A stretch of DNA of 64,000 nt from Batillaria attramentaria (GCA_018292915.2 JACVVK020000202.1:74501-138500), one strand, 5' to 3'. Shown: positions 1 through 12,695, numbered from the stretch's first letter. Program-made: numbers and translations. The notes: generated from the sequence alone by a model not told the origin.

Positions 1-329
1 AATGTTAAAAATGAGCATTTAATACAACTACGCCATATTGTCATGATTCCCACTCACACTTTTTAACCAGCTAGTTTGGCCGCTTCTCAATAGTAAGATT
101 TCAATCAACATATCTCAGGCCCACACCATCCTACAGGAATTTTTTTTTATAAATACCAAAAGAGGGGGCCATTTTCTGCACTTGTCAGTGCTCCCAATAA
201 CTCCATAATAAATGCCCCAAATCACCCTTTGTCCCCCTTCTGTGGTGTACCAACCATCATATATTTGACGGTAGCCTAGTATCTGGTACATTTTTCCGAA
301 TCATTCGATAAGAAACTTCTACTCTGGTT
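1..329. other. Unassigned sequence
   Basis: I see no gene, repeat family or RNA signature here apart from a short T run near 140. It is ordinary mixed-composition flank of the first SINE. Confidence 0.4.
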
Positions 330-517
330 GGGAGCCGGGGTGGCGGAATGGTAGAACGTTGGACTTGCTGGACTAATGCTCGGGTCGTGAGTTCGTATCC
401 CGGCTGGGGCCAAATATTTGTGTTGGCTATTCCATCGTTGCCCCGTCTTTGATATCACGCGTATGTGGTGGAAAAGGACGTTAAACCCCCAAACCTCCAC
501 CTCCACCCCTCCACTCA
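330..517 (+). mobile_element. tRNA-derived SINE (family A), full length
   Basis: The head carries a box A-like stretch at about 341-358 and a box B-like TGAGTTCGTATCCCGG at about 389-404. These are the pol III promoter elements expected of a tRNA-derived retroposon. The conserved 3' domain follows, with GTGGTGGAAAAGGACGTTAA and a C-rich tail. The head has a small internal duplication (GGACTTGCTGGACT) compared with the other copies. No clear target-site duplication is visible, so it may be an older insertion. Confidence 0.85.
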
Positions 518-1245
518 GGGCCAGCAGTACGAGTGCACAAAAATCCGCACTGGGTGTTCCGGGCAAAACAAATGACAACACTACAAAACCACGCTCTTTG
601 CCTATACAGACCACACAGTGATTTTCTCGACTGTTCACGCAGCTATATGGGATAGTTGTCCCTATTTCCCCATTGTAACCTGTCCTGGTTCTAATCACTC
701 TTGTGTGGGGAGGGGAAGGGGGGGGGGGAGACGCAAAGAAGCAATTGAAGACCCGCCGTCTGACATTTCCAATTCTAGGCTCACAGATCGTCCGGGGGCT
801 GTTTTAGTGGTGTCTAGTATCGTACTATACTGATATGCGTGCACAGGTACAACCTTACACAGACTAGCATTGAGCATGAGCAGACAGAAGGTGAAGCCGA
901 AACGCACGGCGTTGCCCCAGTCTTGATACATGTTTGACTAGAAGAGCTACGGGTCGTTGAAATTCTCCTGTATCAGGGCGGTCGGTGGTGCAGTGGTTAA
1001 GAGACTTTGTCACTAATACGTGATTGAAGCACAACTGTTCCGAGACAAAATATGTCTTCTGTGACTACTAGACATGGCGAACGTTGGGTGTTTCATTATC
1101 GACAAAGCACACCTTACGATCACACGATCTCACCTATTGCACACAAAGCCAGATGTGCAGTCCAGTTTCCCTGGGAACTGTGTCGTCGAGTTTCACGCGA
1201 CTTGACTGCACTCTGCGGTGGTGGTTTCGTTCAGGTACATGTAAT
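518..1245. other. Unassigned sequence with a weak tRNA-like motif
   Basis: No gene is recognised. A G-run lies at about 709-729. At about 985-1010, TGGTGCAGTGGTTAAGAG resembles a box A, but no good box B follows, so it is at best a decayed SINE head. Confidence 0.3.
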
Positions 1246-2084
1246 TATAAATAATAATGAGGATTTGTCTGGCGCCCAACCTCCTGCTGGAGCTCTGGGC
1301 GCCTCACAGTAGCAGGGTAACATTAGATACACATTACATATACATTACATACATGTTACATACACGTTACATACTTGTTACATACACGTTTCACACACGT
1401 TACATACTTGTTACATACACGTTTCACACACGTTACATACACGTTTCACACACGTTACATACACGTTACATACTTGTTACATACACGTGTCACACACGTT
1501 ACATACACGTTACATACTCACAGTCATAACACATCCTTACACGGCAAATGATGATAACAATGATGGTGAAACAATCAATTTTTAACTCTTAAGAGCCCGA
1601 GACCGACCACCCCCTCCCCGCTAATAAGACCGTAAAAAGAACAAGCCACTGCACACCAATAGCAGCCACTTCAAGCCACTATTACGTAAGGCGTGGGCCT
1701 TCCCGCTAGGTCCAAGACCACTGCTGACTGCGTAATAGCGGCTTCAAGTGGCTTCTAGTGATCTGAAGATGTAAAGTAAAAATGCGAATTTTAAATGGGC
1801 TTTTAACAGTTAAAAGCGCTTTTGAACGAGTCCACCGACACAGCATGGCGAACGTGGAAAGGAAGGCTGTTCCAAATGAGTGGACCGGGGTACAGCAGTG
1901 CACACTGACCTCGTGTTTTAGATTTAACCTGTGGAATGCGAAGGATGCGGGTGTCAGCAGACGATATGAGTTGCCGGCTGGAGAGTGTGTGTACAGCTGC
2001 ATCGGAGAGGAAAGATGCGGAGGACAGGAGGCACCGAGGCAGTGATGCAGTTATGCACATGTCTGTCAGCCAGCGGCAATTCAA
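1246..2084 (-). mobile_element. CR1/L2-like LINE 3' end (RT C-terminus plus 3' UTR)
   Basis: Reading the minus strand, 2084-1803 is an open frame of 93 codons. It contains SSADTRILRIPQVKSKTRGQ followed by GPLIWNSLPFHVRHA and SFKSAF. This matches the usual C-terminal signature of CR1/L2-type non-LTR reverse transcriptases, RLLRVP...WNSLP..R...S..FK. The frame stops early after FNC compared with the copy at 49648-50050, which continues to ALKSHFF. Downstream on the minus strand comes a 3' UTR with a minisatellite (about 1318-1530), then a GC hairpin and an ATT-rich tail at 1246-1258. It is a 5'-truncated, non-autonomous relic. Clade is inferred from motifs only. Confidence 0.72.
1318..1530. repeat. 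Minisatellite in a LINE 3' UTR
   Basis: About 20 imperfect units of roughly 10-11 bp (TTACATACACG, TTACATACTTG, TTTCACACACG) occur in tandem. The related LINE end at 49735-49815 has a shorter version of the same motif. The array is therefore part of the element and not host sequence. Confidence 0.85.
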
Positions 2085-3613
2085 GTTTCCTCCGAACTGG
2101 CGTATTATGTTTTAGTCAGCAGGCAGCCGGATTCTAGGCATCACAAAAAGTAAAGTACCATACGCAAAAACACTCATAATTCAGTAAAAAGGCAATGGTG
2201 ATATCATGCCAAGTTGTGTCTCTATGTCTGCATAACACATTGTGTACCGCACACGAGTATCCCACGTTTTCGGCTCTTTTTCCGTTCTGTATATGAAAAC
2301 AGGCGAGATATACGATTCCTTAACGGCTCTAATTGCAGCAAACACGAGTATAATCAAAGGGCAACACTCCTACTAAGCCGAATTTAATTCAATGGAGACA
2401 TGATTTTTTTTTTTTGGGGGGGTGGGGGTGGGGGGGGGGGGGCAAACGTACTTGGTAGGAACTGAGTTCAAAACGGCAATCAAGTAAGCAGTACCCTAAG
2501 CAAACGTTTCATGCTCAGTGCTTCACAAGCATCTCGCCATTTCGTTCAAACTGTGGTGCATGTTACGAGGGGGCAGTATTTAGATCACATTTTTGGGCAT
2601 GTTTGATGAATCGTTTAAGCTGTGCCACGGCGTCCCCGAAGTTTACAGGCAAGATTTTTCTGCTGTCAGTACTTTTGTCAATACAACTGTGGAGTTTGGA
2701 CACTTGATCTTAGCAAGTTTGCAAACTGTGATCATTTTACACCAGCACCTGCAATCGCAGCCTGGTCCTTGACTTTTTGTGACGAGTGTAATTCCGACCT
2801 CCAAATCCAATCAGCAACCTCCCGTCAACATGAAATATCGACCTGTCAACCTGTGAGATGACACTATGACACAGACCGACCGTTTCTTGGACAGAGTCCA
2901 TACACGTGTAATGTCAAGGCCAAAACGGCGACATCTTCATCTCTTCAGGTTCAAAACACACTGAGAGGACACGAGACAAGATAAATGTATTCCCAAATTT
3001 TCAGGCAGGGAGCTTTCATTTTTTTTTTTCATTTTTGTGTACAGAAACACCCGAGGAAACCATACCCCTATTAATTTGTTTGATGAAAAAAATGAAGTGG
3101 CTGTCTTTACAGGGATGTGTAGAGGGGATGTGTAGAGGGTTGGAGTCCCGGGAAGGGGGAGGGAGGGGGTCGGTGGGCGGGGGCAGGAGTGTGAAATGGG
3201 ATAGGGGATGGCACCTTTTTCGTCGCCAGATCCGATCTTCATGTCATTAATCGGAAGCTGACCCCCACAAGCCCTCGAGACAAGCGTGATGACGTCGGCA
3301 AGATTTATGAAGCAATTTATTTCGACCTGACCGAGTGTTACCGGATGGTTAAACTTTCATGGCCTTCAAACGAGCAACCGCGGGCATTAAACAGTTTCTC
3401 TGCACACGAAAACGTCAGTGTTTGTGTACTAGCTCCTGCAAACGACCCACATTGTCATATCTTCAGTGTTGCCCTTTGCAGGTAGTGGGCACTTCCCGCG
3501 CGTCTTTCCCGGACGCTCGTGATGAGGTTTCATTCAGATTTTATGGATCTCAGCCGTCTGGATGACTGTGGATCGACATACTGCCATCTGTCTGCAACAT
3601 GGGTGGATTCCCA
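2085..3613. other. Unassigned sequence with a T/G homopolymer junction
   Basis: No gene is recognised. A run of T is followed directly by a G-rich run at about 2403-2442, and a G-rich stretch lies at 3140-3190. Open frames here are short and have no recognisable motif. Confidence 0.35.
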
Positions 3614-3620
3614 TACTGTA

Positions 3621-3799
3621 CGGGGAGCCGGGGTGGCCGAATGGTAGAGCGTTGGACTTCCAGTTCTCGGGTCTTGAGTTCGTATCCCGGCTGGGGCCAA
3701 ATATTTGTGCCGGCTTTTTCATCGTTGCCCCGTCCTTGATATCACCCGTATGTGCTGGAAAAAGGACGTTAAACCACCAAACACCCACCCACCCACCCG
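3621..3799 (+). mobile_element. tRNA-derived SINE (family A) with TSD
   Basis: Complete copy with box A (TGGCCGAATGGTAGAGCG), box B (GAGTTCGTATCCCGG), the 3' domain with AAAAAGGACGTTAAAC and a CCCACCCACCC tail. The flanking direct repeat TACTGTACG (3614-3622 and 3800-3808) is a target-site duplication, which supports retroposition. Confidence 0.9.
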
Positions 3800-3892
3800 T
3801 ACTGTACGTTGTCCTGCTTTTAGCAGTGCCATTAATCGCATGATTCACTCTTGTATTTTATATTCGTATATCTTGTGGTCTTATTACCGTGA

Positions 3893-4073
3893 GGGGAGCC
3901 GGGGTGGCCGAATGGTAGAGTGTTGGACTTCTAATGCTCGGGTCGCGAGTTCGTATCCCGGCTGGGGCCAAATATTTGTGCTGGCTTTTTCATCGTTGCG
4001 CCGTCTTTGATATCACCCGTATGTGGTGGAAAAGGACGTTAAACCCCCAAACACCCACCCACCCCCACCCTCC
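3893..4073 (+). mobile_element. tRNA-derived SINE (family A) with TSD
   Basis: Complete copy lying 93 bp downstream of the previous SINE in the same orientation. Box A is at about 3905-3922 and box B at about 3947-3961. The flanking repeats TATTACCGTGA (3882-3892) and TATTGCCGTGA (4074-4084) differ at one base. The pair are therefore two independent insertions, not a tandem duplication. Confidence 0.92.
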
Positions 4074-4135
4074 TATTGCCGTGATCAGGGAAGTCTGGGC
4101 TGCTCGGAGGGAGGGGGAATGGGGGGGGGGGGTGG

Positions 4136-4642
4136 TCGTCTTGTATTGTAAACTTAAAAATATAATCCATGATCCAGGTGACTGCAATTAATTTCAAGTA
4201 TTTGAGTCCAGGCCTTAAATCAGTATTGTTCAATAAAAAAAAAAAAAGTATGATTGTTTGTCAGTTCTGGTCGACTTCTGCTCATGGCATAGGGCTTTGC
4301 TTTAAACGGTGTCTCGCAGCTTGGGTACATGGGTACATTCATCTTCAGTTCAAGATGGAACAACTCTGAGCCCGGAGAGCCCGTATACACTTCAACACAC
4401 CATACCCGAGCTAAGACTGTAGTCCTAACAGTTTATCTACATTTTACCTCCCTGTCTGCTGTCAGTTTTCCTTGGCAACCCGCTGAAGATGATGTCCAAG
4501 TGAAGTACAGCATCTAAGCAAAACTTGCCCTAAATATATAATCATTTGGCCCGCATGGTACAATGTCACCACGGGACCCAGACAACTGATGCCAGATGTA
4601 CAATGGTATAGTCAGTGTAGGAAGGGTTAACCCGTCGCTCAT
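4136..4642. repeat. Dispersed repeat R1, copy 1
   Basis: This block is the direct counterpart of 12696-13172. Long shared stretches include TCGACTTCTGCTCRTGGCAT, TCTGAGCCCGGAGAGCCCGT and ACCCGCTGAAGATGATGTCC. No coding signature is present. Homology may resume at about 4898 (TTGTTCTGCGTAGCT) after a 250-bp interruption. The element class is unknown; both copies are in the same orientation. Confidence 0.85.
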
Positions 4643-4908
4643 CAGAAGTCTCTCGAGCGTCGTCTGTCAGGCTGTTGAAAATGTCAGCCTGGCTGACGAA
4701 GTCCCAGCTACGCCCTAACAGGTTCAGTCGTCCATCAGTGCCTCTTTGCACATCTCGACTCTGCAGGCGTCCAGTGGTATGGTGCCAGATTTCAAGGTGG
4801 GTCTTTAGACCCATCTTTTTCACTCTCACCTTATTACCTTCTCTCACCTTTCTCTCTTCACTCTCACCTTCAGTTCCAATTGTCCCTGCTGCTGCTGTTG
4901 TTCTGCGT

Positions 4909-4910
<2 letters not shown>

Positions 4911-4945
<35 letters not shown>

Positions 4946-4994
4946 CTGTGTGGTGGAAAAGGACGTTGAACTCCCAAACAACCACCCACCCCAC

Positions 4995-5039
<45 letters not shown>

Positions 5040-5084
5040 CACACACACACATTCTGCAAGTAAAGTAAGAAACACAAGATAACA

Positions 5085-5139
<55 letters not shown>

Positions 5140-5161
5140 GTGTGTGTGTGTGTGTGTGTGT
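4911..5161. repeat. Compound CT / AT / AC / TG microsatellite cluster with embedded SINE tail
   Basis: (CT)n at 4911-4942 and 4996-5026, (AT)n at 5027-5038, (AC)n at 5039-5052 and (TG)n at 5085-5161. A SINE 3' fragment sits between the two CT arrays. All open frames through this block are repeat artefacts. Confidence 0.95.
4945..4996 (+). mobile_element. SINE (family A) 3' fragment
   Basis: Only the last 50 bp of the 3' domain remain (GTGTGGTGGAAAAGGACGTT, CCCAAACAACCACCC). The fragment is flanked by CT arrays on both sides, in the orientation seen for other SINEs in such tracts. Confidence 0.8.
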
Positions 5162-5854
5162 GCGCGCGCATGCATGCGTGCATGTCAAATTTCTCTTGTT
5201 CTTTTACCTGCTATTGTGATGGCGCGTGGAGCTTCGACGTCGTGACAGGCGTCACATTCAAAGGAATTTAATTATCATTCTTATCACTATAGTATGATAA
5301 TCTCGACGCTTTCTGCTTTAATGATTTAGCAAACTATAGCAAACCGATTCCTCGCCAAAAATCACCGCTGATTAAAACCTTCTAGGTCTTTGTATGACAA
5401 CCGGAGACAATGTCACCAATGCCCGATCTTACCTGATTGGCTTTATACAAGTCTATGACAGGTCGACAGGTCTATGATTCGAGTCGAGCCGAGTTGAAGG
5501 CACGTGACGCAAAAACGGCGTCGCCCGAAGACAAGGAAACGTCAATCAAAACCTCACGTGTTATACCCGGTTCAGGTATGACAGCCTTCCAGGTACGCGC
5601 ACGTATGCCTCTTTTATTTCCAGTGGTCAAAGTGAGGCAAGGTATGTAGAAAAGAGGAAAGAGTAGTGGTCAGATGACGAAAGACTGGATTTCTTTCATG
5701 AAAAGGGCGCATATGAATGTCGATCGTGTGTTTCTAATATAGCAGTATCGGTTTTAGCACCAAAGCCCATTGACGAAGATATGCGCATACTTAAACGGTT
5801 ACTGTATAAGATTGGGGTGTCCATGATCCACGAACACTGAACGTCTCTTGATTC

Positions 5855-5897
<43 letters not shown>

Positions 5898-6464
5898 ATA
5901 AGCAACAACAGAAGCCAGGTGAGGTCAGGCGACACAGCCGGGCATGTCTCGGTGACCCCGTCCTACCCAGAAACTGACAGCTCGAGAAAGCCAGTTTCAT
6001 TTCCAGTCAAGTGCCTAAAGCGCTGACTGTCATTACTATGTACGTGCGGGCAGTCTGGAGGCCACCCACTCTCTGCCACGTAATGAGAACACAAAATCTA
6101 AAATGTACTGAGCTGTCAGGCAGATGTATTTTTATGTTGTTCCTTCGTGGGAAATTGGCATGATTTCTTCAGGGTACGATTTTTCACTGAAGGAAATCTC
6201 GTCTGATCTGATAGTAATTTTGTCCAAAGATTTTCTTTCACTGGAAGGTTGAAAGACCTGGTTCGAGGGGAAAGCGTTCAGGAGGGTCGTTAATTGCAAC
6301 CCTTTGAAATGGAAATTTGCAGAGTTTTAAGGTGCATGTTGCATTGAAACCCGGCACACTAGTAAGACAAATGACTTAACCGGTCAAGTCACTCGAAGAC
6401 GCTTTTAAAATCTGTTGGTTTTGTTTTTTGTCTTTTTTGGTGATTTGCCTGTTTTCTTTACCTC

Positions 6465-6468
<4 letters not shown>
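5162..6468. other. Unassigned sequence with one CA array
   Basis: A CA array lies at 5856-5896. No gene, RNA or transposon signature was recognised in the remaining sequence. Confidence 0.35.
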
Positions 6469-6537
<69 letters not shown>

Positions 6538-6679
6538 CTGTTATTTAAACGCTTTATAATACATGTATGCCGATTTAGTTAGATTGCAAGCGGGCGCCGC
6601 GTCTGTGCCGAGGCGCCGTGGTCACCTGTGTCTATTATAAAGTGTTCTCTTTTGCACGGTATTGTGTGTTAAATAAGAG

Positions 6680-6767
<88 letters not shown>

Positions 6768-6836
6768 TATATATATATATAGAGAGAGAGAGAAGTAATG
6801 ATTCGATACACATGAATTTTACAAGTATGCTGACTG

Positions 6837-6909
<73 letters not shown>

Positions 6910-6953
6910 CGCACACGCACACACGCACACACGCACGCACACACGCACCGCAC

Positions 6954-7005
<52 letters not shown>
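6469..7005. repeat. Cluster of long TG, CA, AT, GA and CT microsatellites
   Basis: (TG)n at 6470-6532; (AC)n at 6681-6765 running into (AT)n and (AG)n to 6793; (CT)n at 6842-6870 running into (CA)n with CGCA interruptions to 7005. About 150 bp of unique sequence separates the first two. Confidence 0.95.
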
Positions 7006-7007
<2 letters not shown>

Positions 7008-7273
7008 CTCTGAAGTTGCTATGATTAGTACCTTTAGTTATATACGCACTGTGGACTGTGATCCGTGTAAGCGACACAGTACTTTTTTTTTAAAGATACC
7101 CCCCTGCCACCTTGTACCCTTGTCCTCCCCTTCTCTCCCCCCTCCCCCATCCCCCCCCACTCCCTTACCCCGCTCCGCTACTCTGAAGGGGCACCTTTCC
7201 TCGTTTAAATGAACTTCTGCAAGACATCATCATCTGTGTTAGTTTATGAACGCGACCTTCCTACCCCCCCCCC

Positions 7274-7332
<59 letters not shown>

Positions 7333-7920
7333 CCCCTACCCCACCCCACCCTTAACCCATCCCCTTTTTTACCTCAAAATTTGAACGGACTGTCCGTTTC
7401 ATTGAAATCATTTTTTTTTTTTTTTTTGATGGGTATTGTGTGGTTTGACCTAAGTAAGTAGAACCTCTACTTAGATAACTGATAATTGCCGTGCAGATGG
7501 CTGGACGCATTTGAAGCTTGCTTACTTCTCAAAAGACATCTCAGAACAGTCTGAATGACGTTTCAAATTTTGCAGCAGAAACAAAGAAAAGAAAAATCTG
7601 GGCCGAAATGTGCAATAACCACTTAAAAAAAGGCACGTGCACACTGTTCACAACAGGTGTATTTATTTGTTTATTTATTTATTTATTTGGATTTTCTTTC
7701 ACCTTATTTACCAGCTTATCACGCTGATGGTCTCACACACACACAAATGACGTAGGCAGGATGACGTGGAGGGCACCACTGAAACACCAGCGGAGTAACT
7801 CGGCAGCAGTGCGGGGTTTTCTTCGGATGGTAGTCTCCTGACCAAATGAAACGTCATGTTGATGTGTTGAAGACCTGTGCACGTGCCTGTATATACATGT
7901 AATACAGACCTTTTGCGCAG
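7006..7920. repeat. C-rich and CA simple repeats in unassigned sequence
   Basis: Polypyrimidine C-rich blocks occur at about 7090-7200 and 7261-7274. (CA)n spans 7277-7329, a T-run is near 7410-7427 and a short TTTA array lies at 7660-7690. No gene is recognised. Confidence 0.7.
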
Positions 7921-8232
7921 CTTTATTTTATTTATTTATTTATTTATTTATTTTCGTTCATTTGTTTTCTTTACATAATATATTTATTTTCGGTTATTTA
8001 TTTATTGATTGATTCATTCATTTTTGTCGTTTCTTGTTTATTTCGATATGTTTTTCGTTTATTTATTCATGTTTATTTATTTATTTTCGGTTATTTATTT
8101 TCGCGATTTTTAAAATTTATTCTCGTTTATTTATTCATTTATTTGTTTATTTTTATTTATTTTATTTATTTATTCATTCATTCATTTATTTATTTTCGTT
8201 TATTTATTCATTCATTTATTTATTTATTTATT
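7921..8232. repeat. Degenerate (TTTA)n tetranucleotide array
   Basis: About 310 bp of imperfect TTTA/TTCA units with TTTTCG interruptions. The plus-strand frames rich in Phe, Leu, Ile and Tyr are simple-repeat translations, not a membrane protein. Confidence 0.9.
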
Positions 8233-8934
8233 AGCTGCGAAAGTTGATGGCCTGTTGTGTTTGGCGGGATGACAAGTAGTGGGGGTCCTTGAGAAGAAAG
8301 GCGCCACTCAAAAACCACCGGAGCAACTCGGCGGCTTGGTTTGGTTAGTCTCCCGACCAGTGAACATCAGTGAGATGTTCAAGGCCCTAGAAAAGCTGCT
8401 AAAGGCCGAGACTGTGTCAAAACACACACAGCGCAAGTTTGTGTTTGTTTTTTCTTCTGCCTTCTGTCTGTCTGTCTTTCCATCTTCGCCTTCGTTACCT
8501 TATTTCCCTGTCCTTCCTTTCTACTCTTTTCCTGCGCATGTCTGAAGCAGATCTTTTCGAGAACAAGCAAGTTCCAAAGTAACTGCCTTGATGTTTGACC
8601 GGACTGAAGTTATCCAAACTCTGACAGAGTCGATTTTTTCCCCCAAACATTTCAAAATAATCCTGCGCTTGCGAAATGGTCAAACCACACAAGTAAATCC
8701 AATTTGTCCCTGTCGAGAAATTCTCCTGTGTCAAACACGTACCCTTTTTTTCTTTTTCTTCTTTTTCTGTGTCCACTCTGACTGAATCTGGGCAGACTAT
8801 CTATCTTTAATTCAGGAAGAAGTGTGGGTGCAGGTGGCAGTGTATTCACTTATAATTTGCAGAGTCCACAGATAGCCACTATGAAGCTGAGTGGACTTTC
8901 ATTTTGTTGTTGTTGTTGTTGAGACATTTGTTCA
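8233..8934. other. Unassigned sequence
   Basis: No gene is recognised. A short (GTT)n lies at about 8903-8922, just before the purine tract. Confidence 0.35.
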
Positions 8935-9238
8935 GACAAGAACAAAAACAAAAAGTAGAAAATATAAAAACAGAAAAAAGGAAAAGAAAAAAGAAGAAAA
9001 GTGAAAGAAAGAAAAAAGAAAGGAGAGAAAAAAGAAAAGGAAAAAAAGGAAAGAGGAAAAAAAAGTAGAAAGTGTGAAATAAAAATAGAGAGAAAAAGAA
9101 GAAAGAACATGCAAGAAAGGACAAAAAGAATTACAGAAAGAAAAACAGGAAAAAAGAAACAGAGAAAGAAAAACAAAGGAAAGAATAAAAACATGCAAGT
9201 CAAAAGATGTATTAAAAAAAGAGAAAGAAGAAAGTGAA
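8935..9238. repeat. A-rich polypurine tract
   Basis: About 300 bp of GAAA/GGAA/AAAG-rich sequence with few pyrimidines. Its start (AGTAGAAAATATAAAAACAG) resembles the start of the tract at 9835-10016, so the two may derive from one ancestral repeat. Confidence 0.85.
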
Positions 9239-9834
9239 GACAGGAGAATTTTTTGTGTTACTTTGAATCCCTTCTGTAATTCTGTCATTTCTCTGAGTTT
9301 GATTCCACTGTCTGATTATACTAAGCATTACTGACACATAGGTGTGTGCTGTTTTGTGTACCATTATGTAATTCAGAGATCATACAGTATATTTTAATAA
9401 GTCAGCAGAAGCACTAATGTGTATGAGGGAAGAGGGAAGGAAAGAAAGACAGAGGGACAAAGGCACATACAGCAAAAACACGTGGCATGCATACGACACA
9501 AAAGAATAATAAAAACACAAAGACGGTGAAAATAAGCATTTGGTCAGCACTGCTCATACCTGGTCAGGTTGACACCAATCTGCCAAGTCAGCTCTACTCG
9601 GCACAGACGTAAAATATAAAAAAAACGGCGTCCTATACGACCTCTAGCCTTGACTAATGTGTCTGCTTTGACCTCTAGAGGCACACAAGAGTTTTGCATG
9701 TTTGAGTGTGTTATAATTATGTGTGGTTCAAAATTGGCATACTGGTCATTTTTCGGTGATTATCCATTGTAATGATAGTGGCAGCATGAACTCTGCTTCT
9801 CTCTGTGTTTGCTGGTTTGTTGTGCATATAATAG
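9239..9834. other. Unassigned sequence
   Basis: Nothing recognised between the two A-rich purine tracts. Confidence 0.35.
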
Positions 9835-10016
9835 ACAACAACAATAAGTAGAAAATATGAAATAGAAACAGAGAAAAAAAAGGAGAAAAAAGACGGAAAA
9901 AATATGAAAGAAAGGAAAGAGAAAAAAAAAGAGAAAGAAAGGAAAAAGAAAGAAAAAGAAATAGAGGGATAAAACAAAAAACAAAAACCCCAAAACAACA
10001 ACAACAACAACAACAA
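9835..10016. repeat. A-rich polypurine tract ending in (CAA)n
   Basis: GAAA-rich tract starting AGTAGAAAATATGAAATAGA, similar to the start of the 8935 tract, and ending with (AAC)n at about 9996-10016. Confidence 0.8.
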
Positions 10017-11700
10017 AAAGCCCCGTGCTTCAGAGTTGTAGAGGTTCGGAAATATTGTCTACCTCTCTTTATTTTCTAACTTCTGTTTAGTAATAAGAAC
10101 AGAAACTTCAGACTCCTCTTTGTCATGGTTTGCATGTCAGCCTGCAGTGCGTACGAAAGGGAGTGCTGCATGTTTTCTGTCTTTGTTGCGTGTGCATTGG
10201 AGCGTGCTAAAGTGTGCTAACACTAATTCAGCAGGCACCCTTTACTCGGACTTTGTCTAGATTTAAAGATACATTCTGCAACTTGTTTAAGCTCACAGAT
10301 CGACCTACGCTTATTATGGTGACATCAATATTCACCAAGAATATTGTCTCAGTTAGATGTGAGCCAAATCTGAGCCCATTCCGGGCCGTTCAAAAGATAA
10401 GAGCCAAAATGCAAGTCTATCGGCTATTGTGGCTGACCTCACCGTGTTGAGCCATAATACGGTCATTGGTATCACGTGACACCTAATTACCCTACAACTG
10501 TAAACACACAATACGGGCCGGCCGGCCGGCATGGGTCACAGGTCAACAGCCGATGCAGTCAATCTGACCTACTTACGATTTTCACGCCTAGCACGCGTGT
10601 AAACTATTAGCACAGCTAAACGCTGAAGCAGTACTAACTGGCGACATGGTGAAATCCAGTGTTAACGGACACATCCGGGTGATCGTCTAAAGGGACGTCA
10701 CCAGTGTGTGAGCAGCAGACGATATTATTGGACGCGATGAATGCTACATGTAAATTCGAGCAGGGAGTACAATTTATATGGGGTCGATAGCAACATCAGT
10801 TACAAGTTTACCGAGCTCTAAGATAGCCTTTGGGAAGACCACTGGCCCAGTAGTGTCGGCGTCTGTGCGAAACACTTTTCTGACAGTGGGAGTTGATCAA
10901 ACTGCGGTGTGTAACTTTAAATGTTGTGTCAGAGGATGGAATAACCACTTCGGCCGCGCCTCCGGCGCTACCCCCCCCCCTCCCCCCACTTCCCATGTCT
11001 ATGGGCAAAAACGCCTAAATGCTACACAGGCTGTGTATTTGAAAATAAGTGAATAAGCTTGTTTTCCACATTTATCCTGCTGGGGTATTTTCCTACTGTG
11101 TCTTAAACAGAGACACAAGAACTGTGCCCCTTGCACATCATACAACTCTTATTTTGCTGACAGGAGCAACTGGTGCTCTTTATTGAAACATTTATTTTCC
11201 TCGGTCTGTTGATCAAACGCCTAAAACAATACTGTTTGAACATTTTCACACAAAACAACGCCATTGAACACCGTTCTCCCGACTGCTAGCGATACAACAG
11301 TGGTGCGCATAAAACTACCGCTGAGCATGCTTTGTGTATTGGAGAGCCGGACCGGCGGTGCAGCTGGTACCCGAAGTGTGCTGCATGCAACGTATGACCG
11401 CAAACCTCGCGCAATACGCAAGTGGGTGCATCGCAGGCACTCTACGTTTGACAAGGCCTTAACTGTCTTACCAATCGAGGACGGCAGCAAAATGCAGGAA
11501 ACAGCGAGTTCCCTCACCGTGCAGGAACTGGGCCCGAATGTAAAAGTCGAGGTTAATTTAACCCTAACCCAGACTAGGACAAAAGAAACCAAAAAAAACC
11601 CAAAATTATATTTTTTTAAAAAGGAGGCGAAGAAAGGAAGAAATAAATCCTTCTATAACGGCTAAGGCATCTTGCTGGAATGGACCCGCTTCCTGATTTA
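10017..11700. other. Unassigned sequence with two unrecognised open frames
   Basis: Open frames run at 10778-11056 (plus, 92 codons) and 11264-11665 (plus, 133 codons, overlapped by 123 codons on the minus strand). Neither has a motif I can assign securely. The first contains KCCVRGWNNHFGRASG, faintly reminiscent of a THAP zinc-finger start. GGCC repeats lie near 10517-10531. Confidence 0.25.
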
Positions 11701-12303
11701 ACCCCCCCCCCCCCCCCCCCCCCCCCTCCCCCCCTCCAAAAAAAAAATAATAATAATAAAATAAATAAATAAATAAAATTCAACCCTAGAGCTAGTTCAG
11801 TTCGTGGTTAGACTCTAACCCGGGGCTAAAATCCCTAAGCTCGACTTCTACATGCGGAGCCTGATCAGGAAGGCCTTGAGAGCCTTTCGTCACGTTTGGC
11901 CATTACTTGTCCCCCTCGAACGATCACGAACAAGATGAGGTAACAGGCGACCGAATCAGACACAGACGCCACAATTTCCTCCCCACTGCTTTTATGGCTT
12001 GTTCCTCCCGTCCCACGCACATGCACTCATGCACCCAGCGGTCCCCCCTAATCACGCGGAGGTCACCTAATGCAATCAGTTAAACCCCCGAAATCGCCAA
12101 GACGCGCAGCAAAATGTCGTTAACATGGCTCAGCTTTATTACCACGACCAGGAAATAAAAACTCGGGTAATGCGCAGGGAGGTAACGTTTTAACTCGTAG
12201 GGCTTTTATTCAGTGTTTGAGGGGGGAAAAAGACTGCCCCTCCCCCCCTCCAGATCCGACCCCCTCCTCCCCCGCTTAGCCCCCCCCCCCCAACCCTTCC
12301 CTA
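11701..12303. other. Homopolymer C tract and unassigned sequence
   Basis: A C-run of about 25 lies at 11702-11726, followed by an A-rich (AATA)n stretch to about 11777. C-rich sequence recurs at 12237-12300. No gene is seen. Confidence 0.5.
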
Positions 12304-12430
12304 GGGGAGCCGAATGGTACAGCGTTGTATTTTCAATGCACGGGGAGTTCGAATCCCGACTGGGGCCAAATATCTGTACCGGCCTCTTCCTCGTTGTCCC
12401 GTCTTTGATATCACCCTTCCAACCCTTCCC
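12304..12430 (+). mobile_element. Degenerate tRNA-derived SINE (family A), 3'-truncated
   Basis: The head is damaged (GGGGAGCCGAATGGTACAGC, missing part of box A) but keeps a good box B, GAGTTCGAATCCCGACTGGG. The 3' domain stops after CTTTGATATCACCC, before the GGACGTTAAAC core. It lies between C-rich tracts. Confidence 0.8.
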
Positions 12431-12695
12431 TTAGTCTCCCGCCTCCCCCCCCCCCCCCCCCTTCCTCGCGCCACCACTGACCTCCCTACGTAGTGTTCCA
12501 GCGGATCCGAGTAAGATCGTTTTCTGTAACCTAGATCGATATGTGAAGGAAAGAAACTCACTGAATTGTCTACCTAGAATGCTTACTGTAGACGGGCGAA
12601 ATCGCTACTATTATGGTGTCCGTCAGGCAACGGTCGTCTGCTGCACCCAGTTTGCAATGTAGCACAAGGCATTGAGTTTGTCTGAACAAATGCCA

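Noticed and set aside
6622..7077. 151-codon minus-strand frame
   Set aside because: Almost entirely Cys-Val from a CA array; no complex protein sequence.
8005..8247. Hydrophobic frames over the TTTA array
   Set aside because: Tetranucleotide repeat translation, open in more than one frame.
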